A stretch of DNA of 64,000 nt from Planctomycetota bacterium (GTDB lineage: Bacteria; Planctomycetota; UBA1135; GCA-002686595). The DNA lies in contig JAQXEK010000014.1 in the NCBI GenBank assembly GCA_029250885.1, positions 62,001 to 126,000 of the forward strand. Direction: 5' to 3'. A model generated the notes under the pieces. That model saw nothing but the letters and a program-made list of their open reading frames with translations. It did no database searches and was not told the origin of the DNA. The translations under genes and the position numbers were made by a program. Below are positions 46,048 to 55,145 of this stretch, piece after piece; positions within the stretch are counted from its first letter, which is position 1; each line of letters opens with the position of its first letter.

Positions 46048-46905
46048 TTAGAGGCGGGTGTCAGCGTGGTCGCCTTCCTGGATGGTTGTGCCACGAACGG
46101 CCTTGATCACAAGGGCGGAGCACATGCCGGGCATAACGCTCTCGACGCGAACCTGGGCCTTGTACTGGCCACCGGCCCAGACTTCAAAGGTCATGCCGCG
46201 GGTCACTTCATCGTCGGAACCGACGTTGAGGGAGACAAGGGAGATACCGTCGCGGTCGAGTACGCTGAGCACGGTTCCGTTCACCAGGGGCTGGCGGCGA
46301 ATCTCGCTAAGCGGGATGTTGTAGACCTCGACAGCCGTAGCCAAGGTCGTCTCGAGCTCGGAGATCGAAGACATGGCGCTGTTGTTCTTGGCCTCAAGCA
46401 TGGCGATCGTGGCGTTGGCCTGGTCGAGGCTGTCCTCGGCGGCGGCGCGGGCCTCGTCGGCAGCCATCTTGTTGCGGGTTGCCATGTCGGCATCGCTCTT
46501 GGCCGTGGCGGCAAGGGCAACGGCATCGTCCTTGGCTTTCTCAACAGCAGCTAGGGTGTTGTTGAGGTCAGCAAGGTTGCTGCCGATGGTGGTGACGTTT
46601 CCGGCAAGAGTCTCGTTACGAGCGGTCTGTGCCTCGAGGTCCGACTTGAGACCGGTCGAGAGGGTCTCGAAGTCGTCGCGCGAGTTGCGTGCGGTAGCAG
46701 CGCTAGCCTTAGCGGTGTTCAGCTGGATTTGCAAGTCAGCAGCAGCGGCGTCGCCAGCGGCCATAGTCGCTGCGTGTGCAGCCTGTTCAGTTTCAAGCTT
46801 CCCCTTGTACTCTTCGCTCGTCGAGAGGGCGTTTGACGCCCACCCGAGGAAAAGGGCAGAGAGGATCAGGTTCAGAACGAGGAAAATACGTCCGATGGCG
46901 CTCAT
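46048..46905 (-). CDS. Membrane-anchored coiled-coil protein
   Basis: 285 residues: an N-terminal transmembrane helix (IFLVLNLILSALFLGWASNA), an Ala/Glu/Lys-rich coiled coil of about 140 residues, and a C-terminal beta-rich domain (NGTVLSVLDRDGISLVSLNV, GMTFEVWAGGQYKAQVRVES). The last part resembles the beta-domains of MreC-like or secreted scaffold proteins. No enzyme motif is present. It probably forms an extended periplasmic scaffold. The neighbours are lnt upstream and a small membrane protein downstream. Confidence 0.75.
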   Translation of the reverse strand: MSAIGRIFLVLNLILSALFLGWASNALSTSEEYKGKLETEQAAHAATMAAGDAAAADLQIQLNTAKASAATARNSRDDFETLSTGLKSDLEAQTARNETLAGNVTTIGSNLADLNNTLAAVEKAKDDAVALAATAKSDADMATRNKMAADEARAAAEDSLDQANATIAMLEAKNNSAMSSISELETTLATAVEVYNIPLSEIRRQPLVNGTVLSVLDRDGISLVSLNVGSDDEVTRGMTFEVWAGGQYKAQVRVESVMPGMCSALVIKAVRGTTIQEGDHADTRL

Positions 46906-47111
46906 GGTGCTCCGTGGATTCTTACTTAGAGACGTCCGGGGGGTCCGGAGGGGGGGGGAAGTCGGCCGATAGGTATCGATCCGACGTTTGGAAGATGACG
47001 AAATATAGGGACGAGACCGGCGCGGGTCAAGCGCAGACCGTGGTGTCCCTACGTCGCCCCTGTTTATCCACTACCGGATAACGAGTTACCACCGAGAACT
47101 GAGGAACATCG

Positions 47112-49010
47112 CTAGGATTTGCCTGTGGCGGATATTTCCTTCACCGGACGGCCCCTAAAGAGTTCGCTTAGGCCGATCAGGAGCATTGGTCCTAGGATCC
47201 AGAAAGCGTTCCAGAGGGGGAAGGTCCGGGAGTACAAGGTCAGCTTTCCGGTGGCAGATTCCTTGGGCACGGGAATGGTGAAGGCCACCGTTCCCGTGAC
47301 GGCGCGGTCCTTACCAGCGACCCATAAACGCCCGACTTCCCGCCCGGAAGGCCCCACCAGGGCCGATATACCCGAGTTGGTCGCCCTTGCGATCGCCCGC
47401 CCCGAGCTAGCGGCCCAAAGACTGCTCATGGCCATCATCTGGTCGAACTCCTGGCTCTCCTCGTACCAAGCCTCGTTACTGAGAACCAGATTGAAGTCCG
47501 CTCCGCCCTGGGTCGCGCCCTCCAGGAATACATCCTCGAAGCCGTTGTCAAAGCAGATCGCCGCTCCGGCCCTCCAGGTGCCCCGTTCGTTCTCGATCCG
47601 CAGAATCCCCGTCTCGGTGGCCCCGCGAAAGTCCGGGGTGTAGGGCATTAAATAATGTGCAGCCTCTCGGGCCCAGCCCCAGTTTTCTAAGCCACCCAAG
47701 GTCTCGGCGCCGGGAACCAGGTGCCTTTTCCAGCCGCTGCCCGTGGGCTCCCCCTTCGCATTCCAGATCATCGCGGCGTTCGTTCGGCGCACGCTGCCGT
47801 CCTCTACCGTGTATAGAATCGCACCGGCGGCGAAGGCGGTCTTGCTTAGGCTCTGCGAGGCCCGAGGCACGTCGATACTGCCCAGGAGCTCTGCGACCTG
47901 CGGGCTAATCTCGCCAAAGAAGCGCGGCTCGCGCAGGTCGGCAATCAGACCCCGCTCGTAGCTCGCCAGCTCGGCAATACGTGCACCGGAGCCTCCGTAC
48001 GGAAGGTCCCATTCTGGCCATTGGAGTTCGTTGCCGGGCTCGATTACGCTTTGGGCCGCTTCGAGCCCTGGGTGCACAAAGCTGCCCGGCAGCATCGTCT
48101 CGCCCCAGCAGACCAGGTCTACGGGCGTGCCCGCTTCGGCCTCTCGGTGCACCCCCACCAGGCTTAGGGCCGACTGTAAATTGACGAGATCGGCCACGCT
48201 GCTGCTCGCATTGTTGAGCTCCTTTTTACGCGCCTGCGGGATGCCGGGTTGCACCAGGAGCACCCGCGGGCCGTCCTCAAAATCCGTGTCGTAATTCGGA
48301 CCGGTTCCAAAACCCGCCGTCTTCGTGAAGGCCACCGCCACCAGCAGCATAGCCAGGGGAAGGAAGGCGTCCCTAAGACGAGGCTGCCCGCCCGCGCGGA
48401 AGGAGTGGCCCGAGGTCGCGGCGATCGCGGCCTGACCGAATTGAGCCAGCAGACCGCCCAGGGCCGCGAAGAGGAAGCCCATTCCACCCACGCCAAAGAG
48501 CCCAGCAGCCCCGATCAAGAGCTCGCTCTCAGCCGCAAAATGCCCGACTCGGATCCAAGACAGCCCGAAGGGTGTCGGCAGGAGGGCCCGCAGGCTCTCC
48601 ACGGCAGTGTAGGCGAGGGCGGCGGCCAGGGGCAAGCCGCAGTGGTGGCGCAGGCGACGCATCAGAGTGCCCGCACATATATAGTAGAGCCCCCAGCCAA
48701 AACCGATCCAAACCACGGACGGTGGCGTGATGTAGGAGACCCAGGACATGATCCCGGCGCCCACCGCGGCGCCCGCGCACCACTCGATGGCCTTGCGCCG
48801 GGGCCCGGTTCGGCCAGCCCCCATAGCCCAGAGTGCAAGACCAAGGATCGCAACGAGGGGAGAGCCAGCACCGAAAAAACCGTGGCCCGGGCCCCCAAGC
48901 ACAAGGATCAGGGAGCTCGCACCCAGCAACAGGGCGCGCGCCAACGGCCCCAGGTCGGAGCCGGGTCCGGCGTCCCTGGAGCTGCTGCTCTTCTGCGTCA
49001 AACTAGGCAT
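47112..49010 (-). CDS. lnt: Apolipoprotein N-acyltransferase
   Basis: 632 residues. The N-terminal half has about six to eight hydrophobic segments and the C-terminal half is a nitrilase-superfamily domain. The Lnt catalytic triad can be placed: Glu in CWGETMLPGSF, Lys in GWKRHLVPGAE and Cys in AAICFDNGFED. It adds the third acyl chain to lipoproteins after signal peptidase II cleavage, and at least five lipoproteins are encoded in this window. It lies 30 bases downstream of moeA on the same strand. Confidence 0.93.
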   Translation of the reverse strand: MPSLTQKSSSSRDAGPGSDLGPLARALLLGASSLILVLGGPGHGFFGAGSPLVAILGLALWAMGAGRTGPRRKAIEWCAGAAVGAGIMSWVSYITPPSVVWIGFGWGLYYICAGTLMRRLRHHCGLPLAAALAYTAVESLRALLPTPFGLSWIRVGHFAAESELLIGAAGLFGVGGMGFLFAALGGLLAQFGQAAIAATSGHSFRAGGQPRLRDAFLPLAMLLVAVAFTKTAGFGTGPNYDTDFEDGPRVLLVQPGIPQARKKELNNASSSVADLVNLQSALSLVGVHREAEAGTPVDLVCWGETMLPGSFVHPGLEAAQSVIEPGNELQWPEWDLPYGGSGARIAELASYERGLIADLREPRFFGEISPQVAELLGSIDVPRASQSLSKTAFAAGAILYTVEDGSVRRTNAAMIWNAKGEPTGSGWKRHLVPGAETLGGLENWGWAREAAHYLMPYTPDFRGATETGILRIENERGTWRAGAAICFDNGFEDVFLEGATQGGADFNLVLSNEAWYEESQEFDQMMAMSSLWAASSGRAIARATNSGISALVGPSGREVGRLWVAGKDRAVTGTVAFTIPVPKESATGKLTLYSRTFPLWNAFWILGPMLLIGLSELFRGRPVKEISATGKS

Positions 49011-49040
49011 CCCGACAAGGCTAGCAGATGGGCGAGGGGC

Positions 49041-50270
49041 TCACCAGCCGCCTGTGCTGCCGCAGGCAAATGGACGCCATCGAATCAGCGCACCACACTC
49101 GACTGTCGTGCCGGCGGGGACGATGCCGAAGCCCGCCGCGCTGGAGAGTCCGGCCACGTCGGCGGAACCCTTCCACGGAACCGGCGTCAGGAGCGGCACG
49201 CCGTCCTCGCCGACGGTAACCGCCACCGGTAGGTTGATCTCGCGCTCTGCGGCGGACTTCGAGCCGCCGTTCCAGCGGCCTATGGCGATACGCGGGGCCT
49301 GGTCCTCTGCGGCGCCTCCGGAGAGCCGCACCAGGGCGGGCCGCACGAAGACCTCGAAACCCAGCAGGCTGGAGACGGGGTTGCCGGGCAGCCCGAAGAC
49401 GGGCTTCTTGCCCCGCACACCAAACCAGATCGGCTTGCCGGGCTTGATCGCGACCTTGTGCAGGACGGGCTCCGTGCCGATGGCCTCGAGGCATGGGCCG
49501 ACCAGGTCGTACTTGCCCATGGAGACGCCGCCGGTGGTGATCAGCACGTCACCGGCTTCGAAAGCGCGCTCGAAGGCGGACTCGAGCAGCTCCCTGGAGT
49601 CGGCCACGATGCCGATCTCGAGCAGCTCCACGCCGGCCTCCTTGGCGGCGGCAGCTAGGAAGACCGTGTTGCCCTCGCGGATCTGGGAGGGGCCGGGCTT
49701 CGTACCGGCGGGCACAAGCTCGTCTCCGGTGGTCAAGATCGAAACTCGGGGGCGGCGGAAGACCGGCACGGGGTCGCAGCCCACAGCCGCTAAGAGGGCC
49801 AGGTCCACAGGGGTCAAGCGACGGCCCGCGGCTAGTACGCTGCGGCCCTCGGCTAAGACCTCGCCCTTGTGAGCTACGTTCTGGAACGGGGGCACTTGGC
49901 CTTCGGAGTGCATCAGGCCGGCGCCGTCTTCGCGGGTACGCTCGACCATGACCACAGCATTTGCGCCGGCCGGCATCTCTGCGCCGGTGTAGATCGCAAT
50001 GCACTCGCCAGGGCCCACGGCGCCTTCGAAGGCCTCTCCAGCCCTAGACTCCCCGAGCTTGCGTAGGCTCCAGGGGCCATCGGTCGCGTCCTCCGCGCGG
50101 ACGGCGTAGCCATCCATCATACTCTTCTCAAACGGCGGAAGGTTTACATCAGAGACGACCTGCTCGGATAAGATCCTGCCCGCCGCCTCTTTAATTGGAA
50201 CGGCTTCCGTGTCGGTGATGGGCTCAATCCGCCCCAAGATTTCGGAGATAGCTTCCTTCGGTGTTCGCAT
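49041..50270 (-). CDS. moeA: Molybdopterin molybdenumtransferase
   Basis: 409 residues from the ATG at 50270 (MRTPKEAISEILGRIEPI); a longer frame to 50357 has no homologous N-terminus. MoeA inserts molybdate into adenylylated molybdopterin. Landmarks are DGYAVRAED, ILTTGDELVPAG, ITTGGVSMGKYDLV and LPGNPVSS. No other molybdenum-cofactor gene is nearby and the end overlaps no gene. It is divergent from the RND adaptor gene at 50346, with only 75 bases between, so both promoters lie in that short gap. Confidence 0.95.
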   Translation of the reverse strand: MRTPKEAISEILGRIEPITDTEAVPIKEAAGRILSEQVVSDVNLPPFEKSMMDGYAVRAEDATDGPWSLRKLGESRAGEAFEGAVGPGECIAIYTGAEMPAGANAVVMVERTREDGAGLMHSEGQVPPFQNVAHKGEVLAEGRSVLAAGRRLTPVDLALLAAVGCDPVPVFRRPRVSILTTGDELVPAGTKPGPSQIREGNTVFLAAAAKEAGVELLEIGIVADSRELLESAFERAFEAGDVLITTGGVSMGKYDLVGPCLEAIGTEPVLHKVAIKPGKPIWFGVRGKKPVFGLPGNPVSSLLGFEVFVRPALVRLSGGAAEDQAPRIAIGRWNGGSKSAAEREINLPVAVTVGEDGVPLLTPVPWKGSADVAGLSSAAGFGIVPAGTTVECGALIRWRPFACGSTGGW

Positions 50271-50345
50271 GATGCTGAGCAGTCTAACGTTCAGCAAGCT
50301 CAGACTCATCCGCCATACGCCACCTTCTCTTTTACGCTCCTCCCC

Positions 50346-51689
50346 ATGGCCACCCAAAGCCCTGCCTTTCCAAAGGCGCAGCTCTCTCTAACCTTCATCT
50401 TACTTGCCGGGCTCTCGACTGGTTGTAGTGTCGAGGCCTCCGGTGACAGCCCGCCTAACGAAACTGCGGAGGCTGCCGAGATCGACGAGACCGCCGTGCG
50501 CCTGCGCGAGGCCCCGCGTGTTCGCGTGGAACCGGTCGTCCGGCGCGACATGCTGCGCGTGCTCGAGACCACCGGTGCGGTGGAGTCCATGAGCGAGCTC
50601 GACATCGTCGCCGAGGCCATGGGGCGTATCGTCGAGCTACACGTGGAGGAGGGCGATATCGTCGAGGAGGGCGACCTGTTGGCGCGCATCGAGAGCGCCG
50701 ATCAAGAGTTGGCCCTTGCCGACGCGGTGGTGGCTCTCTCTGAAGCCGGTGCAGCACTCGAGCGCAGTGCCCTAGCCGAGAAGGAGGCCAGCACGCGCAT
50801 CCGCACGGCCGAGCTGCAGCTCGAGCAGGCCGAGCAAGACCACGCGCGCAACCTTAAGCTCACCAACGGCGATAAGGTAAACGCCCTCTCGGCCCAGGCC
50901 TTAGAGGCCGGGCGCATCGCACGGGACAGCGCCGCGGAGAACCTGGCCCAAGTTAGCCTGGCCGAGCAGAAGAGCAAGCTCGATACGAAGTCCGCGAAGT
51001 CCGCCCAAGACCGCGCGGAGCTGGCCCAGAAGCGCGCCGAGCGCGCCCTCGAACGCTGCGAGCTGCGCGCCCCGATCCAGGGTGTCATCTCTTCCCGGAC
51101 GGCCGAGCTTGGGGGCAACCTTGCCGCCGGTGCCATTGCCTTCCACATCACTGCGCCGGACCGACTGCGCGTCGTTCTTTACCGTCCTCAGCGCGAGCTG
51201 GACCTATTCCTTGGCTCGACATCGATTACCCTGACCGCCACTGCCGAAGCCCTGCCCGGTTTCACCTTCCAGGGCCAGATTCTGCGCACCAGCCCCACCA
51301 TCGATCGCAACTCCGGCGCCTTTCGCGTGACGGCCAAGCTCAACCCGAGCAGCCAGCCTAATGAAGCGGGCGAAATGGGACGCCTGCTGCCGGGCATGTT
51401 GCTGCGGCTCTACATCGTGACCGGGCGGCATCCGGACACCCTGGTGGTGCCCAAGCGATCGGTTCGCCGGGAGGGTTCCGATGTCTTCGTGCTGGTTGCC
51501 GCGGACGAAGCCGTGCGGCGCGTCGGGGTGATCGAGGGATTCACGGACGAGGCCCATGTAGAGGTCACGCCGATCGAGGGCGCAAGGCTTGAGATCGGCG
51601 AGGTCGTCGTGACCGTGGGCAGCCGCGAGCTGCAAGAGGGCGACGAGGTTAAGGTCGACGAAGAGCTGACCGCCGAGGACGCAGAGTAG
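50346..51689 (+). CDS. RND efflux periplasmic adaptor (MFP) lipoprotein
   Basis: 447 residues. The signal peptide ends in lipobox STGC (Cys27). Biotinyl-lipoyl-like halves flank a long alpha-hairpin: GRIVELHVEEGDIVEEGDLL, then a coiled coil rich in Ala/Glu/Arg. After the hairpin come RAPIQGVISSRTAELGGNLA and a beta-barrel. It links an inner-membrane RND pump to an outer-membrane channel. It is followed 6 bases after its stop by the first of two RND pump genes. No tolC-like gene is in the window. Confidence 0.95.
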   Translation: MATQSPAFPKAQLSLTFILLAGLSTGCSVEASGDSPPNETAEAAEIDETAVRLREAPRVRVEPVVRRDMLRVLETTGAVESMSELDIVAEAMGRIVELHVEEGDIVEEGDLLARIESADQELALADAVVALSEAGAALERSALAEKEASTRIRTAELQLEQAEQDHARNLKLTNGDKVNALSAQALEAGRIARDSAAENLAQVSLAEQKSKLDTKSAKSAQDRAELAQKRAERALERCELRAPIQGVISSRTAELGGNLAAGAIAFHITAPDRLRVVLYRPQRELDLFLGSTSITLTATAEALPGFTFQGQILRTSPTIDRNSGAFRVTAKLNPSSQPNEAGEMGRLLPGMLLRLYIVTGRHPDTLVVPKRSVRREGSDVFVLVAADEAVRRVGVIEGFTDEAHVEVTPIEGARLEIGEVVVTVGSRELQEGDEVKVDEELTAEDAE

Positions 51690-51695
51690 AGCTCC

Positions 51696-54600
51696 GTGAG
51701 TTCCACCCCCCCATCCAAGGGTCCCCTCGGGATCGTCACCTCGCGTCCGATCGCCATCACCATGCTCATGGTGGCCATGGCGGTCTTCGGTTGGGTCTCC
51801 CTGGGCAAGCTGTCCATGGACCTGTTGCCGGAGATCAGCTACCCGACCCTGACCGTACGAACCAACTGGGATGGCGCCGCGCCCGAGGACATCGAGTCGC
51901 GCATCTCCGAGAGTCTGCAGGAGACCCTGGCTACCCTGCCGGACCTCGTGCGCACCTCGTCGACGAGCCGCGCCGGCGTGTCGGACGTGACCTTGGACTT
52001 CGGCTGGGGCACCGAGATGACCGCCGCCGTCCCCACGGTACGCCAGTCCATCGACAGCGTGCGCTTGCCCAACGGGTCCGCGCGGCCGCTGATCCTGCGC
52101 TACGATCCGAACCTAGATCCGATCCTGCGCATTGGCGTCTCGACTCCCGTCGCTAGGCAGGCCATTGGCACGGCAGAGGAGCGCTTGATCGAGCTGCGCT
52201 GGATCGCCGAGCAGCGCATCAAGCGCGAGCTAGAAAACCTCGACGGCGTGGCTGCTGTGCAGGTCCACGGTGGCCTGGAAGAGGAGATCCGCGTGCGCGT
52301 TGACCCCCATCGCCTGGCGGCCCTGCGCATCGGTTTGGCCGAAGTGGACATGCGTCTTGCCCAGGAGAACCTGAACGCATCCGGGGGCTCTCTGCTGGAG
52401 GGCTCTACCGAATACCTCGTGCGCACACGCAACGAGTTCCAAGACATCGAGGAGATTGCCGACCTTGCAATCGTTGAAAGAAGCGGGAATACGGTACGTA
52501 TTCGCGACATTGCCGAGGTCACCCGCGGCCACAAGAAGCGCGAAGTCGTCACGCGCATCGGCAAGTCCGAGTCTGTGGAGATCGCGATCTACCGCGAAGC
52601 TGGTGCGAACATCATCGACGTCGCCGAACTCGTCAAGGAATCGTTATACGGAAACGCGAACCAACAACAGCAGCTTGCCGAGATCAAGGATGAGGGCCGC
52701 GAGCCCGGGCCCATGGACCGCGGGGCCACGGCTTTCCTCGGTTATCAACTCCAGGACGAGGCAGACCTCGAGCTGCTGTCGGACCAGTCGATATTTATCG
52801 AGGGCGCGGTAAACGATGTCAAGCAGGCGGCCATGCTCGGCGCTTTGTTTGCGGTGCTCGTGATCTGGGTCTTCCTGCGACGGCTCTCGACCACCTTTGT
52901 GATTGGTACGGCGATCCCAATCTCGGTGATCGTGACCTTTGCGCCGATGTTCCTGCTCGACGTCAGCCTCAACATCATGTCCCTCGGCGGCCTCGCCCTG
53001 GGCGTTGGCATGCTGGTGGACAATGCGATTGTGGTGCTCGAGTCGATCACCCGCTGCCGTGAGGAGGGCGACGATTTGACGACCGCAGCGATCCGCGGGA
53101 CGAAGGAGGTCTTCGGTGCGGTGACCGCATCGACCTTGACTACAGTTGCCGTCTTTGCGCCGATCGTCTTCGTCACCGGCATCGCCGGCCAGATCTTCGG
53201 CGACCAGGCCATCACCGTGGTCACATCCCTGTTCGTGTCGCTGATCGTGGCTCTGCTCTTCATCCCGATGCTAAGCTCACGGCGCTGGCTGATGGACGCG
53301 GGCAAGCTGGCTGAAGAGGTCAAGGCCTCGCCGCCCTCAAGTCCACTCGCGGGATTGAGCTTCGCTCCTAAGGACTTCATCGGCAGCCTGTTTCTGCTGG
53401 CCGGTCGCACCCTGCTCTGGCTCGTTGCGATCCTGATGCGCATCATTGGGCTCGTGCTGGGCACAATCTACAAGCTCGGCGCCCTGCTGCTCAAGCCCGT
53501 GGCCATGGTCTTCGACCTTGGCTTCGGTGCCCTAGACCGTATTTACGCCGCCTGCCTTGGCCTTGCCCTGCGGGTGCCGATCCTGGTCGTTGCGGCCGCC
53601 GCACTGCTATTCATGAACGCCTGGCAGCGCTTGCCCGGACTGGGGACAGAGCTGCTGCCCGAAATCCACCAGGGCGAGTTCCTAGCCCACGTCACCCTGC
53701 CAGTGGGTGCGGCCCTCGAGGTCACTACGGACGTCATGGAAGAGCTCGAATCCGAGGTCGCGCACCTCGCGGGCATCCGCAGCACCGCTCTGACCATTGG
53801 CGTCGAAAAGGAGACCCTCACCAGCCGCATCGAGGGGCCCAACACGGCGCGGCTCTCCGTGCGCTTGGAGGACTCCTACCGGGACCCGACGTCCGAGGAG
53901 GCGATCATCGCGGGCGCGCGCTCGATCATGCTCGCCCACCCCGCCGTCGAGACCGTCGAGATCCAGCGCCCGACTCCCTTTGCCCTGGAGGCACCGGTGG
54001 TGATCGAGGTCCGCGGCCACGACCTGGACGAGATCGCAAGGGTCGGCCGCCAAGTCGAAGCGCGCCTCGCGAACGTCGAGGGCCTCGACGACGTGTCGAC
54101 GAACATGCGGCCCGGTCACCCCGAGGCTCTAATTAGCTTCGACCGGGACAAGACGTCGGAGTTCGGCCTAGACCTGAACTCGGTGTCCAACCTAGTGCGC
54201 AACCAGCTTCTCGGCAAGGTGTCGACGCGCTTCAGCCAGGGAGACGAGCGCGTGGATGTACGCATCCAAGGCGACGAGCTGGTCTTGGGCAGCCTTGAGG
54301 ATGTGCTGGACCTGGTCGTGAACCCGAACGCTGAGACGCCTATGCCCCTACGCGCCGTGGCGGACCTGGAGCTGGTCCAAGGGCCTGCGGAGATCCGCCG
54401 GGTGAATAACTCGCGGGCTGTCATCGTCACGGCCCAGGCCGCCGGCCTGGACCTGGGCGGACTTTCGGATCGCATCGAGGCCGCATTGGTTGACCTAGAG
54501 ACCCCGAAGGGCGTCACCTGGGCCATCGGTGGGCAGAAGCGCGAGATGGACGAGACCCAGGAGTCCATGCGCTTTGCGCTGCTGCTTGCCATCTTCCTCG

Positions 54601-55139
54601 TCTACGTCGTCATGGCTGCCCAGTTCGAGTCCCTGATCCAGCCCTTTGTCATCCTGCTGACGGTCCCCTTGGCGGGCATCGGCGTGATCCATGGGCTGGA
54701 ATGGACCGGCACACCCCTGAGCGTAGTGGTGTTTATCGGTGTGATCATGTTGGCCGGTATCGTGGTGAACAACGCTATTGTGCTGGTGGACCGCATCAAC
54801 CAAAAACGCGCCGCTGGTCTAGAGCTTCCCGAGGCAATTCTCGAAGCCGGACGCGCGCGCTTGCGACCGATCCTGATGACCACTGCGACCACCGCCCTGG
54901 GCCTGCTGCCCATGACGGGTCTGCTTGCTGATATACCTGTGGTTGGCGAACTCGGCTCGGGCGAGGGCGCCGAGATGCGTGCGCCCATGGCGATCGCTGT
55001 GATCTCTGGCCTGGTGTCGTCGACCCTCTTGACGCTTCTGGTCGTGCCAACGGTCTACCGACTGCTCGCAGGCCTGCGCCTCGCGGGTGCTTTCCCCACC
55101 AAGGAGCAGCAAGAGCCCCAAGCCGAGGTACCAAGCTAA
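51696..55139 (+). CDS. RND efflux transporter, HAE1-like, pump 1
   Basis: 1147 residues from a GTG start. It has the RND layout of two repeats, each with one TM helix, a large periplasmic porter region and further TM helices. The proton-relay motif GVGMLVDNAIVVLESI (TM4 Asp) is present. Between the repeats, before LRVPILVVAAAALLF, there is an extra hydrophobic stretch (LFLLAGRTLLWLVAILMRII, LLKPVAMVFDLGFG) that looks like additional membrane segments in the linker. It is in an operon with the adaptor upstream and a second pump 6 bases downstream. The substrate is unknown. Confidence 0.95.
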   Translation: MSSTPPSKGPLGIVTSRPIAITMLMVAMAVFGWVSLGKLSMDLLPEISYPTLTVRTNWDGAAPEDIESRISESLQETLATLPDLVRTSSTSRAGVSDVTLDFGWGTEMTAAVPTVRQSIDSVRLPNGSARPLILRYDPNLDPILRIGVSTPVARQAIGTAEERLIELRWIAEQRIKRELENLDGVAAVQVHGGLEEEIRVRVDPHRLAALRIGLAEVDMRLAQENLNASGGSLLEGSTEYLVRTRNEFQDIEEIADLAIVERSGNTVRIRDIAEVTRGHKKREVVTRIGKSESVEIAIYREAGANIIDVAELVKESLYGNANQQQQLAEIKDEGREPGPMDRGATAFLGYQLQDEADLELLSDQSIFIEGAVNDVKQAAMLGALFAVLVIWVFLRRLSTTFVIGTAIPISVIVTFAPMFLLDVSLNIMSLGGLALGVGMLVDNAIVVLESITRCREEGDDLTTAAIRGTKEVFGAVTASTLTTVAVFAPIVFVTGIAGQIFGDQAITVVTSLFVSLIVALLFIPMLSSRRWLMDAGKLAEEVKASPPSSPLAGLSFAPKDFIGSLFLLAGRTLLWLVAILMRIIGLVLGTIYKLGALLLKPVAMVFDLGFGALDRIYAACLGLALRVPILVVAAAALLFMNAWQRLPGLGTELLPEIHQGEFLAHVTLPVGAALEVTTDVMEELESEVAHLAGIRSTALTIGVEKETLTSRIEGPNTARLSVRLEDSYRDPTSEEAIIAGARSIMLAHPAVETVEIQRPTPFALEAPVVIEVRGHDLDEIARVGRQVEARLANVEGLDDVSTNMRPGHPEALISFDRDKTSEFGLDLNSVSNLVRNQLLGKVSTRFSQGDERVDVRIQGDELVLGSLEDVLDLVVNPNAETPMPLRAVADLELVQGPAEIRRVNNSRAVIVTAQAAGLDLGGLSDRIEAALVDLETPKGVTWAIGGQKREMDETQESMRFALLLAIFLVYVVMAAQFESLIQPFVILLTVPLAGIGVIHGLEWTGTPLSVVVFIGVIMLAGIVVNNAIVLVDRINQKRAAGLELPEAILEAGRARLRPILMTTATTALGLLPMTGLLADIPVVGELGSGEGAEMRAPMAIAVISGLVSSTLLTLLVVPTVYRLLAGLRLAGAFPTKEQQEPQAEVPS

Positions 55140-55145
55140 GTAGCC

